Positions 24,701 through 37,200 of a DNA stretch of 64,000 bases are shown here, piece after piece. Position 1 is the stretch's first letter; every line of letters begins with the position of its first letter. Position numbers and translations under genes: made by a program. Location of the stretch: contig NC_046679.1 of assembly GCF_009870125.1 (NCBI RefSeq), forward strand, positions 14,136,001 through 14,200,000, in the 5' to 3' direction. The notes under the pieces are model-generated. The model did no database searches, was not told where the DNA came from, and worked only from the letters and a program-made list of their open reading frames with translations. Origin of the DNA: Drosophila pseudoobscura. Taxonomy: Eukaryota; Arthropoda; Insecta; Diptera; Drosophilidae.

Positions 24701-27700
24701 GGTTCCGCACTCATTGATATATGTATCACCTTTTCCCCAGTGCCAATGTCTCCGAAGGCCTAGGCCTGGCACCTGGACTAGGGATTAGCCCATAGCTTAG
24801 CCGATAGCTAAACAATCTAATTTTGCGGCTACTGCCATTTCGGTGCCCATAAATTACTAATTGTTGTGTTGACAATCCCCATAAAAGCCCCATTTATCAA
24901 GTTTCATATGCTCAAAGTCAAAGTTTGATATTATATGAAAGGGATCATAAAAAGCGACGTAAGCAGGCCATTAAGGGGTATCGTGTGGGCAATTCCCGAA
25001 GCGAAAGCCGTTCAAGGATTATCCCTGAAAAACAAAAGCTAATGGGATATAACGTAAAGATTCATTTAGAAAAGTATATATCATTGGGAAAGTATCAGTG
25101 CCATGAATTTAAGGATTCCATTTCAATAAGGGAATTTTCATTTCAATTTGGTCTAGTAAAAATACTGTTAAAGGATGAGAATTGTATATGCCCTAATAGA
25201 AATTCAAATGTTTAGCTCAATTGCTAACGATTTATTTACGACCCTTGGATATCTCTCTATTTTGGGTCGTAGTGGTCCTCGAGTGCGTAAGGGGCTTACC
25301 CAATATATCTACAATAACATATCGGGCAATAAGTCCCCGGTCTAGCAAAGAAAATACATCAAAATTCGAATTCATTCATCAATATAGTTTCCTTCTAGGG
25401 CAATACAATCAGTCCAACGCCTTTCCAAACGTTCGATGCCGGTTTTGTAGAACGATTTTCTGACCCTCAAAATGCGCTTCAGTTTCGGCGATGACCAACC
25501 AATTATAGAATAAGATATTAACACTTACATTATATAATAATAATATAATATAATAAGCCATATTGGTAGAATTCCTATGATTTCTAAGGATTTTTATAAC
25601 ATTCCATAAGATTTTTAGCTGTTTAATAGATGCTGAACAAAGATATGGGACAAATTCTTTAGTTCACCTATCGAACGCCTGCCGATCATTCTAACAATTT
25701 TTGGGATGTATGTAAAGATCTTTAGATATTCTTTATGATTCTTAGCTTTTGAAGATGTCGAGATGTACTTATGTATGCAAAGATGACTCTCCTGACAGTA
25801 TGTATTTTAATTGCTCTCGATATCTATTTGGATCTATCTGAACTTCCCAGTGTATACTTTTGTATATAAAGATGACTCTCCTGACATTATCTATTCCAAT
25901 TGCTCTCGATATCTATTTGGATCTATCTCAGTTTTCCAGGGTCGTAAATCAAACGTTCTTCAACCGTATAATCTATTCTTAACTTTCCTTTCTTTCTAAT
26001 CTTTCCAAGATTACAGTTCAAGAAAAGCCAAGTATGAAGCTAAACTTCATCATCAACATTGATCTAAGCCACGTCCTTGCTCCCAAATGTTCCCATCGCA
26101 CCATCGTTCCCATGACGCGGCACATTCGTGCTTCCGAGCATTGAAAGAACAACATACATCGCATGTTCAGAATAAGCGACATTGAGGCTCGCCTCGAGTT
26201 TCGCTGATAAAGGATTGTGCCCAAAAAAGACTTGTCACCGCTGATCTTAACTGAAGGACCGGATAAACGGTATTAAAAGTACTTCCCCCTCAGAAAATAT
26301 GCTCAACCATGGGGCCTGATAAACAGCACGTCTTTGCTTCTGTTTTGGGCACTAAAATACACACTCGTATGCACATATGTATAAATAACATTGGTTATTT
26401 TTTGATATTTACGACAAGTCCATCGATCGATATTATATTATTTCAGCGAAACATTTATGGCTGCTAAGCAACAGCTACTTGAAGTTGTGAATGGGGAGGG
26501 GTGGTTGGTAGTGGAGATCGCTTGGACTCCGGTTGCTTGGGGCTGGGGCTATTTCCATGGCTGACTGGTCCTCGAGAGCCACCAATATCACACGAGACCC
26601 AGACCCATTTGCCATTCGTCTGAGTGCGTTATCTAACACAACACAATGGCAATAAGTTCAAAATCTTATTTTACGATTAAGAGTGATACCCAAAGCAAAG
26701 TGGCTGATAAACGACATGGGCTCTGCTCTGTGGGCAGGTGGAGAACGAAAATGTCCGATGTCCGAGTTGTTTATGCCAATAATAAAAACTTAAACGGCAT
26801 GGAAATAGATAATATTCGAGGATTAGCTCGGCGAGCAGCTGTGTGCCGTAGATACATATAGCACGGCACTTGGCCACTTGGCCCGGACGGAGAGCGTATC
26901 ACAAAACCCGTGCTAGTCGTCGTCGTCGTCGTCTAATCAATATCTCAAATGTCTTCGAGTGGCCAGGGGATTGGATGGCTGGGGACCCAGTTGCTCAGTT
27001 GGGCAATAAATGATTGTTAAACGCGATAAAAAGATAAAAATATTTAGACTATTGTTGTTGGATGGCTGGCTGAATGGATGGATGGCACTGGTAACCGATC
27101 GAGTGGTTTTTTGTGTAACACGCACCACATTTGGCTTGTTAGCACCTCGATGATGGCTGTAGTTGTTGCTTTTGGTTGCTTGGTTGCTTAGTTGCTTTAT
27201 TTTTAATAACTTCCAGCCCCCCACCCAAGTTGCCAACATACCGTTACCATTATTTATAGGGTATATTAATATTCTTTATCTTTGGAAATACCTCTTGTAC
27301 CTTATTTGTTGGTAGGTAGCACCTTCCTGCTGCTACTTGAAAAGATAAAACCTTAGTTTTTATTGCCGCTTGATCAGATAAAGCCACCGTGCAGCACAGG
27401 GCTGGCCGTGTATAACACGGACTCTGTCCGTCCAGAATTGAACATGGAATAGAGTCACCCACAAAGCAGGGAGGCAGGCAGGCAGGCAGTCAGGCAGTCA
27501 GCGATATCATATCCATATACCATTCTAGAGTAGAGTCCATTGTGGAGTACATTTTGATGAGGTCAGCAACGCACCCAATCTTCGATTGGAGTGTACCCCT
27601 TATCACAATGCATATGCGTATCCGTAGCGTAAGTAAACAAGCCACCAAAGACACGACTCTTGCAGCTACCACACATGGAGAGAGCCGTGCAGTCCACGCA

Positions 27701-28712
27701 GCCCGTGCACGCATGCAGCCGGGTGAGACAACGTGGCGTCAATAGCATAGCTCAACGGAGGATTATCAGACCTCGATTCGTAGCTCCTACTTCTACTCGT
27801 ACTCGTACTGCTGCTGCTGCTGCTGCTACTCCTCCTGCTTGTTTGCCTTTAGATTTATGACAAGCGAAATCATTTTATTTGCCTCCGAACTGGTACACGT
27901 GCTGCCACCATTAGTTGGAGCTGCAGCTTTGGAGCTGTGGCTGGAGTTCTCTGCTGCTCTCTTCGGCGTCTGATAACTGTTGAATGTGTCACGGAACTTA
28001 ATACAGAAGTTGATTTATATCGTGCTGGGGGCTGGCATTTGACAACAGTGACGAACAGACAGGCTGACGGGCGCTTTTAGATAAACTGATAGATAGATAG
28101 GTGCCGGGTGACGGGTGCCGTGCCGGACAGGAGCCACAGGGATGAAGACAAACGTCGACCCAGTGTCCCCCCGGTTTGTGCACTTTATCAGTGATAAAAT
28201 GACAAATATCTATCGCCATTTGGCGATGTTTAGCCATGTCTAACATATGCACTGCACAAAGGAATACATACATATACATAGTTTGTATATTTACCGCCGT
28301 ATAACTTTGCATTTTAAGCGCACTTTGGTTGGCTGAATGGACAGATGGACAGACGGACGGACGGACTACGGAGCACAGACGACAGCAACGGCTGTGGCGT
28401 GAACAACTTGAGCAAACAAAAGGAATTTCTAGCAATTCCCAAGTTTAGAACATGTCAGAAGTTATGTACCTCCCACATCTGTTAGATGGCTGGAATGGAA
28501 TACTCACTTATGGGATGCCGACAGGGATTGCTGGTGAAGATCTCCTGGAAGTAGGGACTGCATATGGCCAGGACTATCTTGTGGGCCTGCAGCAGTTTGC
28601 CGTCGCAGGCCAAGGTAACGTCCACGAGATCACCGCGGTCGTATAGGTTCTGAAATCCGCTGGCAATGTTTTCCTGGAAGTTTTTCCAGCAGAGCTTGAA
28701 CTCATCATCCAT
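18115..28712 (-). CDS. BTB/POZ protein with alternative FLYWCH 3' exons
   Basis: Nuclear BTB protein related in plan to Mod(mdg4) and Lola. Exon 1 (28712-28508) and exon 2 (22422-21382) encode the BTB domain: FKLCWKNFQENIASGFQ, DLVDVTLACDGKLLQAHK, VLAICSPYFQEIF, then LELLEFMYQGVVNV. A long Ser/Asn/Gly-rich linker follows. Exon 2 ends in phase 1 and can join either of two terminal exons: A (20365-19359, 750 aa total) or B (18776-18115, 635 aa total). Both give complete in-frame proteins. Exon A has a FLYWCH-like finger (YWLCKSYRISMCRARC with HNH), then His/Gln and Pro-rich tracts. Exon B has another (YWQCNLSRKFNCKARV, HCH). Intron 1 is 6.1 kb. It probably acts in transcription or chromatin; I cannot name the orthologue with confidence. 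Confidence 0.88.
19359..20365 (-). CDS. Alternative terminal exon A, FLYWCH-like finger with His/Gln tracts
   Basis: Begins after GGAGCAG at 20366, in phase with BTB exon 2. The FLYWCH-like unit reads LLHGNCVFNRNNTVATQQG, YWLCKSYRISMCRARC and HNH. It is followed by a long low-complexity part (HHHHQ, QQQQ, PPPP, SPPPPPGEEQQ). The acceptor is the only phase-compatible AG near the start of the domain, but its pyrimidine tract is modest, so the exact boundary may differ. Confidence 0.72.
25313..25500 (-). mobile_element. Truncated mariner (irritans-like) transposon, 3' end
   Basis: On the minus strand the last ~40 codons of a mariner transposase remain: FYKTGIERLERRWTDC, IALEGNYIDE and a stop, preceded in another frame by ETEAHFEGQK, so there is a one-base shift near 25455. 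The 3' flank ends in AGACCGGGGACTTATTGCCC, which matches the irritans-type terminal repeat (consensus on the other strand GATAAGTCCCCGGTCT). The 5' TIR and the DDE-bearing part are absent. It is a dead, internally truncated copy inside the BTB gene intron. Confidence 0.8.
25781..25945. repeat. 89 bp tandem duplication (two copies)
   Basis: AGATGACTCTCCTGACA starts at 25781 and its near-copy at 25870, an 89 bp period. Both copies share TTGCTCTCGATATCTATTTG and GATCTATCT. A few substitutions separate them. Confidence 0.85.
27468..27502. repeat. (GGCA)n / (GTCAGGCA) short repeat
   Basis: Tandem GGCA units grading into GTCAGGCA in the BTB gene intron. Confidence 0.8.
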
Positions 28713-29924
28713 GGCGCTGCCGTTCAGCCAGCTTTTGGAGGGCTCTCGTTTGGGGGATTGTCGGTTTGGTTGGGGGCTGCTGACTGTCCAGCAGTAGCTA
28801 TTTCTTTGGCCACAACGCAACTTTTAGATTTGGATTACTTTACAGACTCGGAGCTCGGAGCGAGACCTGCGTTTTATGGCCGTTCTTTTTACGATACTTG
28901 TTTATTCGCTTTGGGCCGTGATTTCTCGGCTCGTTCACTTTGTGGCTACATTCACAATTCACAGCAAAAGCTGCCGAATGTCAGGTAGAACATAAACACA
29001 AAATATGCAAACTTGCGCCTATTCGCTCTCGCCACCTTACACTCTCACGCACTCTGCTGCTGCTGGTCAATAAATTGTTTGTTCTTTTGTTTGATTGATT
29101 TTCCTGTTTTAATATTCGTTCACGCGCACACGACCGTCGGCGTCCACAGCCGCATTGATTTTGATTTCGGCTTTTATTAACACTTTTTGATTTAAAACAT
29201 TTTTATCAAAGCGTGAAATACGCTGTTTACGTTGGGCGGAGAGAGCGAGTGAGCAGGGTAGATAAGAAGAGAGAGAGGAGAGCACGACGAATCAGCTGTT
29301 CGGACGACAGTGTTGTAAAATGAATGTTGGTTGACAGATGAACCGCGAAGCAGATAATATTCAAATATCAGAAAAGATAAAAAAAGAGATATATAATATT
29401 TCATGTTTATTGTCTTACAGAAATAATAAATCGCATAATTATTCGAATTATAATTAACATTTTCCTTACAATATATTATTTTTCTTTCGATATATATCAT
29501 CGGTGCTCGATACATTTTATAATTGAAATTAGCCAGCCATGAAGCGTACAAAACTGTTTGTCCCGATAAGCTCTTATCTTAATTGTCGAGTCCACCTCAA
29601 TGATATGGCTGCAGGCGACCGACAGTGTGCGCTATAACCATACCCCGAAGCTCATTTCTATTGGTCCCATAGAACCCTTGCGGACCTTCAAACTGATAGC
29701 TGCCATACCCACGGTCATAAATAACCCACTTTACATTTTAAACAAAAAGAAAATGAAAAGAAATGAACGTCTTATCAATAAGCCATGAATCGTTTGCACG
29801 TTAGGTGTACTCATACGTACGTACACCGAGTCAATTGGCCCCCGATTTGATTTTGCCTGATTTAGTGCTCAAAGAACTTTCAACAATTTTGCACGCTCTA
29901 CAGGAAACTGCTCTGCGAAGTATA
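28713..29924. other. Intergenic, BTB gene promoter side
   Basis: About 1.2 kb upstream of the BTB start codon (leftward transcription) and before the small MGCC gene. It must contain the BTB gene 5' UTR and promoter. I see A/T-rich sequence and a GAGAGCGAGTGAG stretch near 29240, but no gene. Confidence 0.5.
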
Positions 29925-30164
29925 ATGGGTTGTTGTTTGGGTAAGTTATTAACACTTATCAGATTATCTGATTAAACATAAACAACGAGGTCTAACTAAA
30001 CAACATTGACAGCCACAAGTAAATCTGTTGATTTACCTCCCGTTCCCCCGGCTCCGGGAAAACAGCGTTCCACTCTGCCGGAGTTCCCTGTTCCCACCAC
30101 ATCGGCCCCAGTAGGAGGAGGAGGACCCAGTGGAGCTACGAATGCAGCGCTGGAGGATGATTAG
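29925..30164 (+). CDS. Tiny MGCC protein, possibly N-acylated; or gene remnant
   Basis: Two exons, 29925-29940 and 30013-30164, with a good GTAAGTTA donor and TTGACAG acceptor, encode 55 residues. The MGCC start is a textbook site for N-myristoylation plus palmitoylation, so the product could be membrane-anchored. It is followed by a Pro/Ser-rich stretch (DLPPVPPAPGKQ) and an acidic end (ALEDD) before TAG. The same frame stays open and protein-like beyond that stop. After 13 codons (LANEQFKRKEAIT) comes a second TAG, and then 40 basic, helical codons (KLETAKWEKTVRMSHMPMRH) to a TGA at 30327-30329. It is therefore either a short protein, a stop-readthrough gene, or a pseudogene with two nonsense changes. 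Family not recognised. Confidence 0.5.
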
Positions 30165-30475
30165 TTGGCCAATGAACAATTCAAAAGAAAGGAAGCGATT
30201 ACGTAGAAGGAAAAACTTGAAACTGCCAAATGGGAAAAAACCGTTCGCATGAGTCATATGCCCATGCGGCATGCGACTCTTGAACGACGCTCAGTGTTTA
30301 GGACCAACTGTATTTGTACGTTAAACTGATTATATGTATTCTCAATACGATCTTAGTTCTCCATTATAGAAAATTTTAAACAATATATTCATCTATCTGG
30401 CATGTTTTTAATGCAGCAGTCAATTTGTTCCACAATCCACTAGATTTCATTCAAATTCCACATCGGCGCGCAGCT

Positions 30476-30757
30476 CTAGCGATTATGTAGTCGATAGTAT
30501 CGAAAGCAGTTAAAAACATATGATTTGTACAAGCAGCACACAAGCCGCTGAATAAGCATACCCTGGGGCAAGGGATAGTATAGAATTGAGGTAATGTTTG
30601 TCATCCCAGGCACTAATGAATGCAGAAACTGGTCAATCTCTGTTTTAAAGCTATCATAACGAAATTTTGCAGAATATGTATCGGGATCGAGATATATGTA
30701 CGGAAAACCAATCAAATGCATCAATAGGTCCAGAACTGTCAATCTGTAATAAAGACA
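30476..30757 (-). CDS. Orphan terminal exon or gene remnant, unknown
   Basis: Minus-strand open segment after a good acceptor (GTCTTTATTACAG, ending at 30758). It encodes a protein-like stretch with TVLDLLMHLIGFPYIYLD and IDQFLHSLVPGMTNI, ending in a stop at 30476. I find no upstream exon before the URB1 promoter and recognise no domain. It may be the last exon of a small gene, or a remnant. Confidence 0.25.
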   Translation of the reverse strand, partial: CLYYRLTVLDLLMHLIGFPYIYLDPDTYSAKFRYDSFKTEIDQFLHSLVPGMTNITSILYYPLPQGMLIQRLVCCLYKSYVFNCFRYYRLHNR

Positions 30758-30758
30758 T

Positions 30759-31206
30759 TAATAATTACGTTCCAAAGCAGGATAAAATTATTTTTGTAGT
30801 GCCTAGCTAGTTATTTATATCAAATTGAATATCTAACTCGAGGAATTTTCCTTCCGATCGTGGACAATTAACCCATTCTCGACCAGGGGGTATTGAAATA
30901 CCCTCCACGAAGAGGATGAAACTTGAAGGATTTTAGTGGAGTTTAGGTGAAAGATATCATGGGTTATTTGTTAGGTTAGGAAGGACCCTTAAAAATATTT
31001 CGCATTTAGCATTATTTTCCGCTCAAGTCGTTCACCTGTTTAAATAGCGGGGGCTATGTGGGTTAAGTCCATTCATCGTTCACAGCACGTGTGTTCCGCG
31101 CCGTAATTCCAAATTCCTTGAAAGTGCATTTATTTATTTAATAGAGGTAAGGGACGTTGCTGAAGATATTCCGGCCATCTGACAAGCGTGTTGTCAACAT
31201 ATCAAA
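30759..31206. other. URB1 upstream region
   Basis: About 450 bp. It includes a GGGTATT-GA-AATACCC hairpin (30888-30903) and a CACGTG E-box (31086-31091). The likely URB1 transcription start is around 31070-31140. Confidence 0.5.
31086..31091. promoter_or_regulatory. CACGTG E-box upstream of URB1
   Basis: Perfect Myc/Max E-box 116 bp before the start codon of a ribosome-biogenesis gene. dMyc is known to use CACGTG near the start site of nucleolar genes. A site of the same sequence precedes Nop56 in this window. Confidence 0.5.
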
Positions 31207-34200
31207 ATGGCCATACAACCGAATCGGCGCAAGAGGAAACATGAAGCGACGAGCATGGAGCAGCAGCTCGATGATGGCGAGGTAGTGGTCCCGAAAAAGA
31301 TTCCCAAAGAGTCGGACACGCCAAAGAAAAAGAAGGAAAAGGCGAATAAAGTAAAGGACACAGCAGAAGAGTCTCCCCAGGAAAAGGTAAATAGGTTAGA
31401 AACATCTGGTAATGATGCAGAAGAAGTGCAACAGGTGGAAATGGATGTCGCCCCTCCATCCGCAGAGAAAAAGAAACGTAAGGAAAGGCACCCAAAGAAA
31501 GTGGTTCCGGAGGGAGACGGTGACGCTAACTACGCACTGGATGAAGCAGAGATAAGCCCCGACTCCGGGATTGAACCGGAGGAGAATACACCCAATTTTC
31601 CCAATGATTTCAAAATGATGAATTTCCGAACAAAGCTCCGTAGCAATAGTTTTATAACAGGTAGGTTTGCAATGCCACTTTTCTAGTTGGTTATACTTAA
31701 AGCCCATTCTTCATCCATCCAGAGCTGCGGCACTTTCTGTTCATGTGCAAGACGCGTCCCAGGATCGTTGCCAAGTACATTGAGAAGCGAGGGAAACCCT
31801 TGGAGCTGGCTGAGGCCTTTGAACGCATCGACAAAAGTAATATTCTGCATGTAGATTACCTCACCGAGGCACTGCACCGCATCGTGATGGAAATACTCAG
31901 TAATCAAAAGGGTCACATCGAGTCTGCGGCCCATGGCTGTCGCTACTTTCTGAAAGCCCATGGCGGAGTGCTTGAGAACTTGCTGCAGTCGTCGCGGCCT
32001 AGCCATCGCCGCAACGCACTCAAGCTGCTCACGGCGATTGTGTGCGTGGAGCCGCAGCTAGGACGTCAGGTTCTAAACTCCTATGACATCCTCTCGAATG
32101 TGAGCGTCATGCATCAGATGTTGTCCCACTCAAAGAATGACTACCAGAACGACGAAACCGTCCGCAAGGCGTACATACACTTTATTTTGGCGTTCCTAGT
32201 CGATGGCAATGCGTTGCTCATAAGGAACATTTTGGATCGGGGTCAGTTGATTGGAGTGCTCGCCAAGGGACTGGTCTATGACGACCATGTCACTGTTTGC
32301 GTGGTGCTGAACGCACTCAGGCAATATGTGCTGGAAAACCCCGACATCCAGAAGACGAAAAAGGTCCTGGTCTTTGATCTGGAATGCTGCAAATCCCTGC
32401 GGCGCCTCTACGACTGGGAGGGTCCAAGTGGCCTGCCAGCTCTGTTCGTCAGCAACCACTCCAAGGGAAAACCGAACGAACAGGAAGCCGAAGCTGTTGC
32501 AGCTGCTGTCCATGAGCTGCTCCTGCTCTTGCTCACCTCCCGCAAGCATGGAATCTGCTTCGATGCCATGACCCACTACCGCCAGAAGCAGAACAAGCTG
32601 CAGGGCAAGGTGCTGGGCTCGCTCTACAAGCCCTACAGCAATCCACGCAAGACGGAACTGGTCATCAAGACCCTGACGGCGTGTCCCGATCTGGGACGCA
32701 ATACGGTGCGAAACTTTTCCTGCCTGATAAGCCCCAGCAAAGTGCCGATGAACGATATACCCCAGGCGGCACTATTTCTGGCCCAGATCATAGACGCCGT
32801 GCCCCCAAGCTCCCTGTCGACCGCATTCAACAAGATGACGCTGACGGACCTCGGTTTTTGGATCAAGGAGCTGTGTCTGCCCATTGAGGGGCTACTCCAC
32901 ATTACGGGCAAGGGCATGCTGAACAATCAGGACTTCAAACTGCGCCTGGCCGTGCAGCGATTGCTCCTCGCCATGATGAGGCAGTACAGCAACTATGTGG
33001 GCGCCATTGCACTCAGGGAGCAGTCGAAAAAGGCAGGCAACTCGATGCGTAAATTCAAATTCGATCTGCTGAACCACCTGCTGGTGCACTTTCCGACCAT
33101 CGAGTCGATCCTGTACTCCCTCTATCTGGCCATCAAGCAGCAGAATCAGCCGGAAGTGAATGTCCTGGAGTGCCTGTCCGTCACCCTGGATCTGGTCCTG
33201 CTCATGTGCAAAGAGAATCGAGCATTTGTCAACAAAACAAGTAAAATTCTCGATTATCTGGAGGTTTTGCGGCCGCTCTACGAGACCGATTTCGATGCCG
33301 TCGATCAGCCCCAGGAGCTCGTCAAAGTTGAGCTGGAACTGAAGTCGATCAAGACGATATTGCTGTTGTTCCCGATGTCTCTGAATCCCCAAGAGGAGCT
33401 CTTTGGGAAGGTCTTCCGCTCGTTCATCAAGGCCTATATGCTGGAGGATCTGGCCATTAAGGCGGAGGCCGGCAACATATTGAATCGCCTCTTCCTAAAC
33501 ACTGGACTGTTCGACTCCTGCAGCAATGAGATCAACATCTGGCTGGAATCGCTCATCGGTTTCGATGCCGAGACTGTGGAGAATGTCGTTAGCATTCTGC
33601 TGACCATTCTGTGCCTCGACTGGCGGAAGATCAAGCTGCCGGAACTGGATGCCTCAGATGCAACAGAGGCCATTAGCAGCGAGAACATCCGCAAACTGTT
33701 TGCCCAAATCAAGGCGGGCCAGACAGTGCAGTCGTATGTGGAGGTCCTTATGCTGAGCAAGATGATGCCCCTGCTGCTGCAGGGCGTGGATATTGAGGCG
33801 CCGTACGACGCCTATGTGGAGCAGGTCTTTGTCATGCTCTTCCACTACCACAGCCAGCCGGAGCAGGTTCTGCAGCTGTACGATGGACACTTGGAGAAAT
33901 ATCACGACTACATGAAGAGCTGGTTGCCCGGCAGCGAGGAGGAGAAACCCAAGAAACTTCCCGCTGCCATTGCTCAGAAATGGCCGCTTCTGAAGGAACT
34001 CCGAAAGGTTCTAACTGCTGAGGATTCGCAGGCCTTTCAGATCACTTTCAAGCCAGAGGATGGCAAACACTTTGAGCTGAAACTAGAGGAAGGACAGACG
34101 ATGCCGTTGCACTTCAGCCTGAGCAATCCGCGTCGCAACATGATCTATGTCCAAGATCTGCTGTTCGTCTTCATCCAGTCGTTATCCAGGCAGCGTCTGA

Positions 34201-37200
34201 CCAAGACGCAAGCAGAGCAAACGGCAGATTATCTCATCAAATTTGTGCAAATCGCCAGCCAAGTGGATGCTGGCGCGGAGGAGATACAACAGGAGGATGA
34301 TCAGCAGAAGCCCGAGACCCACACCCACCATCTGCTCCATTACATCTACAACAGCCGTCTTGGACCGCTGCATCCTACCCAGATACTGAGCGAGACCAGC
34401 GAGAATCGACTGAACTACGTCATCTTCCTGCGGCGCCTGACGGATCATTGCCGGAGTCTACCACGGTTCGACAGCTTCACGGCCAAGTATCGACTGCAGT
34501 TGATTAAGGCCTTGGAGATTGCCTTGGACTCTTCCGTGGAGAAGCCGCAGGAGCATCAGCAACTCAGCGAGTGTGTGGCACTGGTCGAAACATTCGAGGT
34601 GAGTGCCAGCGGCTGCTCTCAGATGCTGGATTTGCTCACGTCCAAGCTGCTGGCCAAGGATTACATGTCCAACAGCAAACCGAATCACTACTACGAGCTG
34701 TTGCTGCTGCTGCTGAACCGGCTGAGCCAGCTTAAGGAGCCCATCGACTGCAGGGAGTCCTTCAGGAGACTACTGGGCTACTACGGGGATTTATGTGAGC
34801 TCAGCGAACAGCAACTGGAGCCCCTGGAGGCGGCCACTCTGCAGTTCCTGGTCAACTTCCATCACCACCTGGTTGAGTGCGATAGCAGCTTCTTCGCCTG
34901 CTTCTTCACTTCCACGCGAAAGATAAGCAAGTCGGCCATACGATTGGCCAGCCTGCTGCTTGACCGTCGGGCCGGACTCTCCGCGACGTTTGTGGAGCTG
35001 CTGCCAGAGAACCTGGAGCAAAAGGAACTTGTCTATCCGCTCCTGGACATTGCCCTGTCCAAGAACTATCAAGTGCCGCAGGCGCTGCTTCAGCGCTGCT
35101 ACCAGACGTACAAGAACGGATTCATGAAGAGCATAGAGAAGCCGCAGAAGGCGGCCCTCATCTATCGGGAGCACGCGGAGGCCAGTGCCCTGCTCATTGC
35201 CCAGTGCATGCCCAAGTCGGAGTGCATCGATTACTGTCAGAAGCAGCTGAAGCTCGACTCTGTGGAGCTCTTCCAGATCCGGGTACTGCGCGAGATCTAC
35301 TGGCAGGCGTTCGCCGCAGCCAAGGATGGCAAACAGAAGGGCAGCGTTTTCGTCAACTATGTGAATCTGAACGTCCAGATGTTGGCCCTAGATCTGAAGA
35401 AACAGGCTCTTGAAATGAGCAAGCTGGAGCAGATTACCTGGAACTGCTACGAGTGGTGGCTGAGTGGAGACCAGAGCGAGGATCTGCAGCTGGATTGGAG
35501 TCGATTGGTGAATGCCCCGCAATGGCTGAACTTCTGCAAGAGTTGCTTGAAGTTGGCCCTGCATCTGGGCGAGGAGCAGCAGCCGCAGCAGGATCAGACA
35601 AATGCACTTATCCTCAAGCTATTGGCGTTCCTGTGCGATCGTCTCTATGGCGACTGCACGCCGGATAGGCCAGAGGGAGAGGATTCCACGCCAGCTCTGC
35701 TCTACGAAATGATCTGCACACATTCGTGCTGCTTCGATCATCTCCTGGGTGCTACCAGCGACACGAAAACACATCTTCTGCAGCTCATGGAGACGTTGGC
35801 CAGGAAGGGACCCACTGCATTGCGGGCGTCGCACGTTCCCGTGATCCTTGGAGCCTACCATGCCAAGCTCTCGGCCGCCGATCGCTATGCTTTGGCTCTG
35901 CTGGAGCATTATGAGCGGCATGACGTGGGCCTGGAGAAGTTCCGACCGTTCATATGGGGCGAGAGCGCCGTGGCCCATTATGCCCTAAGAGCCGCGGACG
36001 AGGATGAGCGGGTAAAGCTGCAGCAGCAGGAGACAAATGTGGCCCAGGTGATGGCCCTGATTGTGCGCGAAACCAGCGTGTACACCATGGAGAATTTCCC
36101 AATCTGGAGGAGCCTGCATGCCAGCCAGCAGCTGCCCGAGGTTGAGTTCCTGAATCCGTCGAAGAAATCCCAAAGATTCGGCGACAATCCTCTGGAGAAA
36201 ATGGTGGAGCAGGGCTGCCACGACTTCCCTCAGGATGTGCGACGTCTTTGCCCCAAGCGGGAGGAGATATACGAGTCCTGCTACGACCCGGCTTTCCTGT
36301 TGCCCCTGATGCTGCACTGTTTCGCCCCCGGCTCGGTGGTGTGGGCCCGCTGGCCCGTCCAGAACGGTCTCCTGGCAGTCAGCTTCTGTGCCCTTTCCTC
36401 GCTGGACAAGGACATGCGGCTGGCGGCCGCCAGTTGCCAGCAACGCTATCGCACCCACTTCGAGCTCTCGAAGTTCTACGAGCGTCCGCTGTGGTCGCAG
36501 GCCTACGACAACATCCAGGCGGGACTGAACGAGCTGCGCACCTCGTGGCTCGCACAGAAGGGCACGCATGGAGGCACGCCGCGAGTACCGCTAATACCGG
36601 CCCTCTTTATCGCACACAGCTTCAACCTGAGCACGGAGCCGACGCATCTGCTGTACAAGCGCCTGATGCTGTATCTGAGGCTGAAGCAGAGCTTCAACTT
36701 CCAGACCATACCCGACTTCAACGTGTTCTTCTACTCGCACGAACCGGAGCACCATCTGTACCGCAACTTCATGGTGGAGCTCCTGCGGTACGGCATCAAG
36801 AGCAGTGCCGATCTCTTCCAGCTGGTCTCGACCAACACGTTCAAGGTGCTGCTCACCTTCTACACGTGCGAGCTGGGCACGCTGGAGACCAGACTTCTGC
36901 TCCTCTCGGTGCTCTCCACCTGCGCGAAGATCCCCGGCGGCGTCAAGATCATGCTGGAGCATGTGGGCATCTACTCGTGGCTCGTCGGCGTCATCAGCCA
37001 TACGGAGTTCCATCAGTTCGACGTCATCGAGGGCATCATCAGCATCTTGAACAATCTGTGGTATGCCGCGGCCGCCTCCCGCTCAGAGCTGCCAAACTAT
37101 GACATTGTTCAATCACGTGTGCATTCTCTGGTCCTTCAACTGCTGCCGCGGCTCTCGCCGCGCATCTCTGGGGCCAGCCTGGCTCGCCTTCTCAACGTTC

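Larger units (their letters stand above)
22423..28507 (-). other. 6.1 kb intron 1 of the BTB gene
   Basis: Splits the BTB domain between RHPI and ILKD. It contains a mariner remnant (25313-25500), an 89 bp tandem duplication (25781-25945), GGCA and CGT short repeats and GATA-rich stretches. No convincing host exon is seen. Frames around 24925-25215 and 26646-26861 lack protein-like features. Confidence 0.65.

Noticed and set aside
24925-25215. 96-codon Lys/Arg/Ser-rich frame
   Set aside because: A/T-rich intronic sequence next to the mariner remnant; no recognisable protein pattern.
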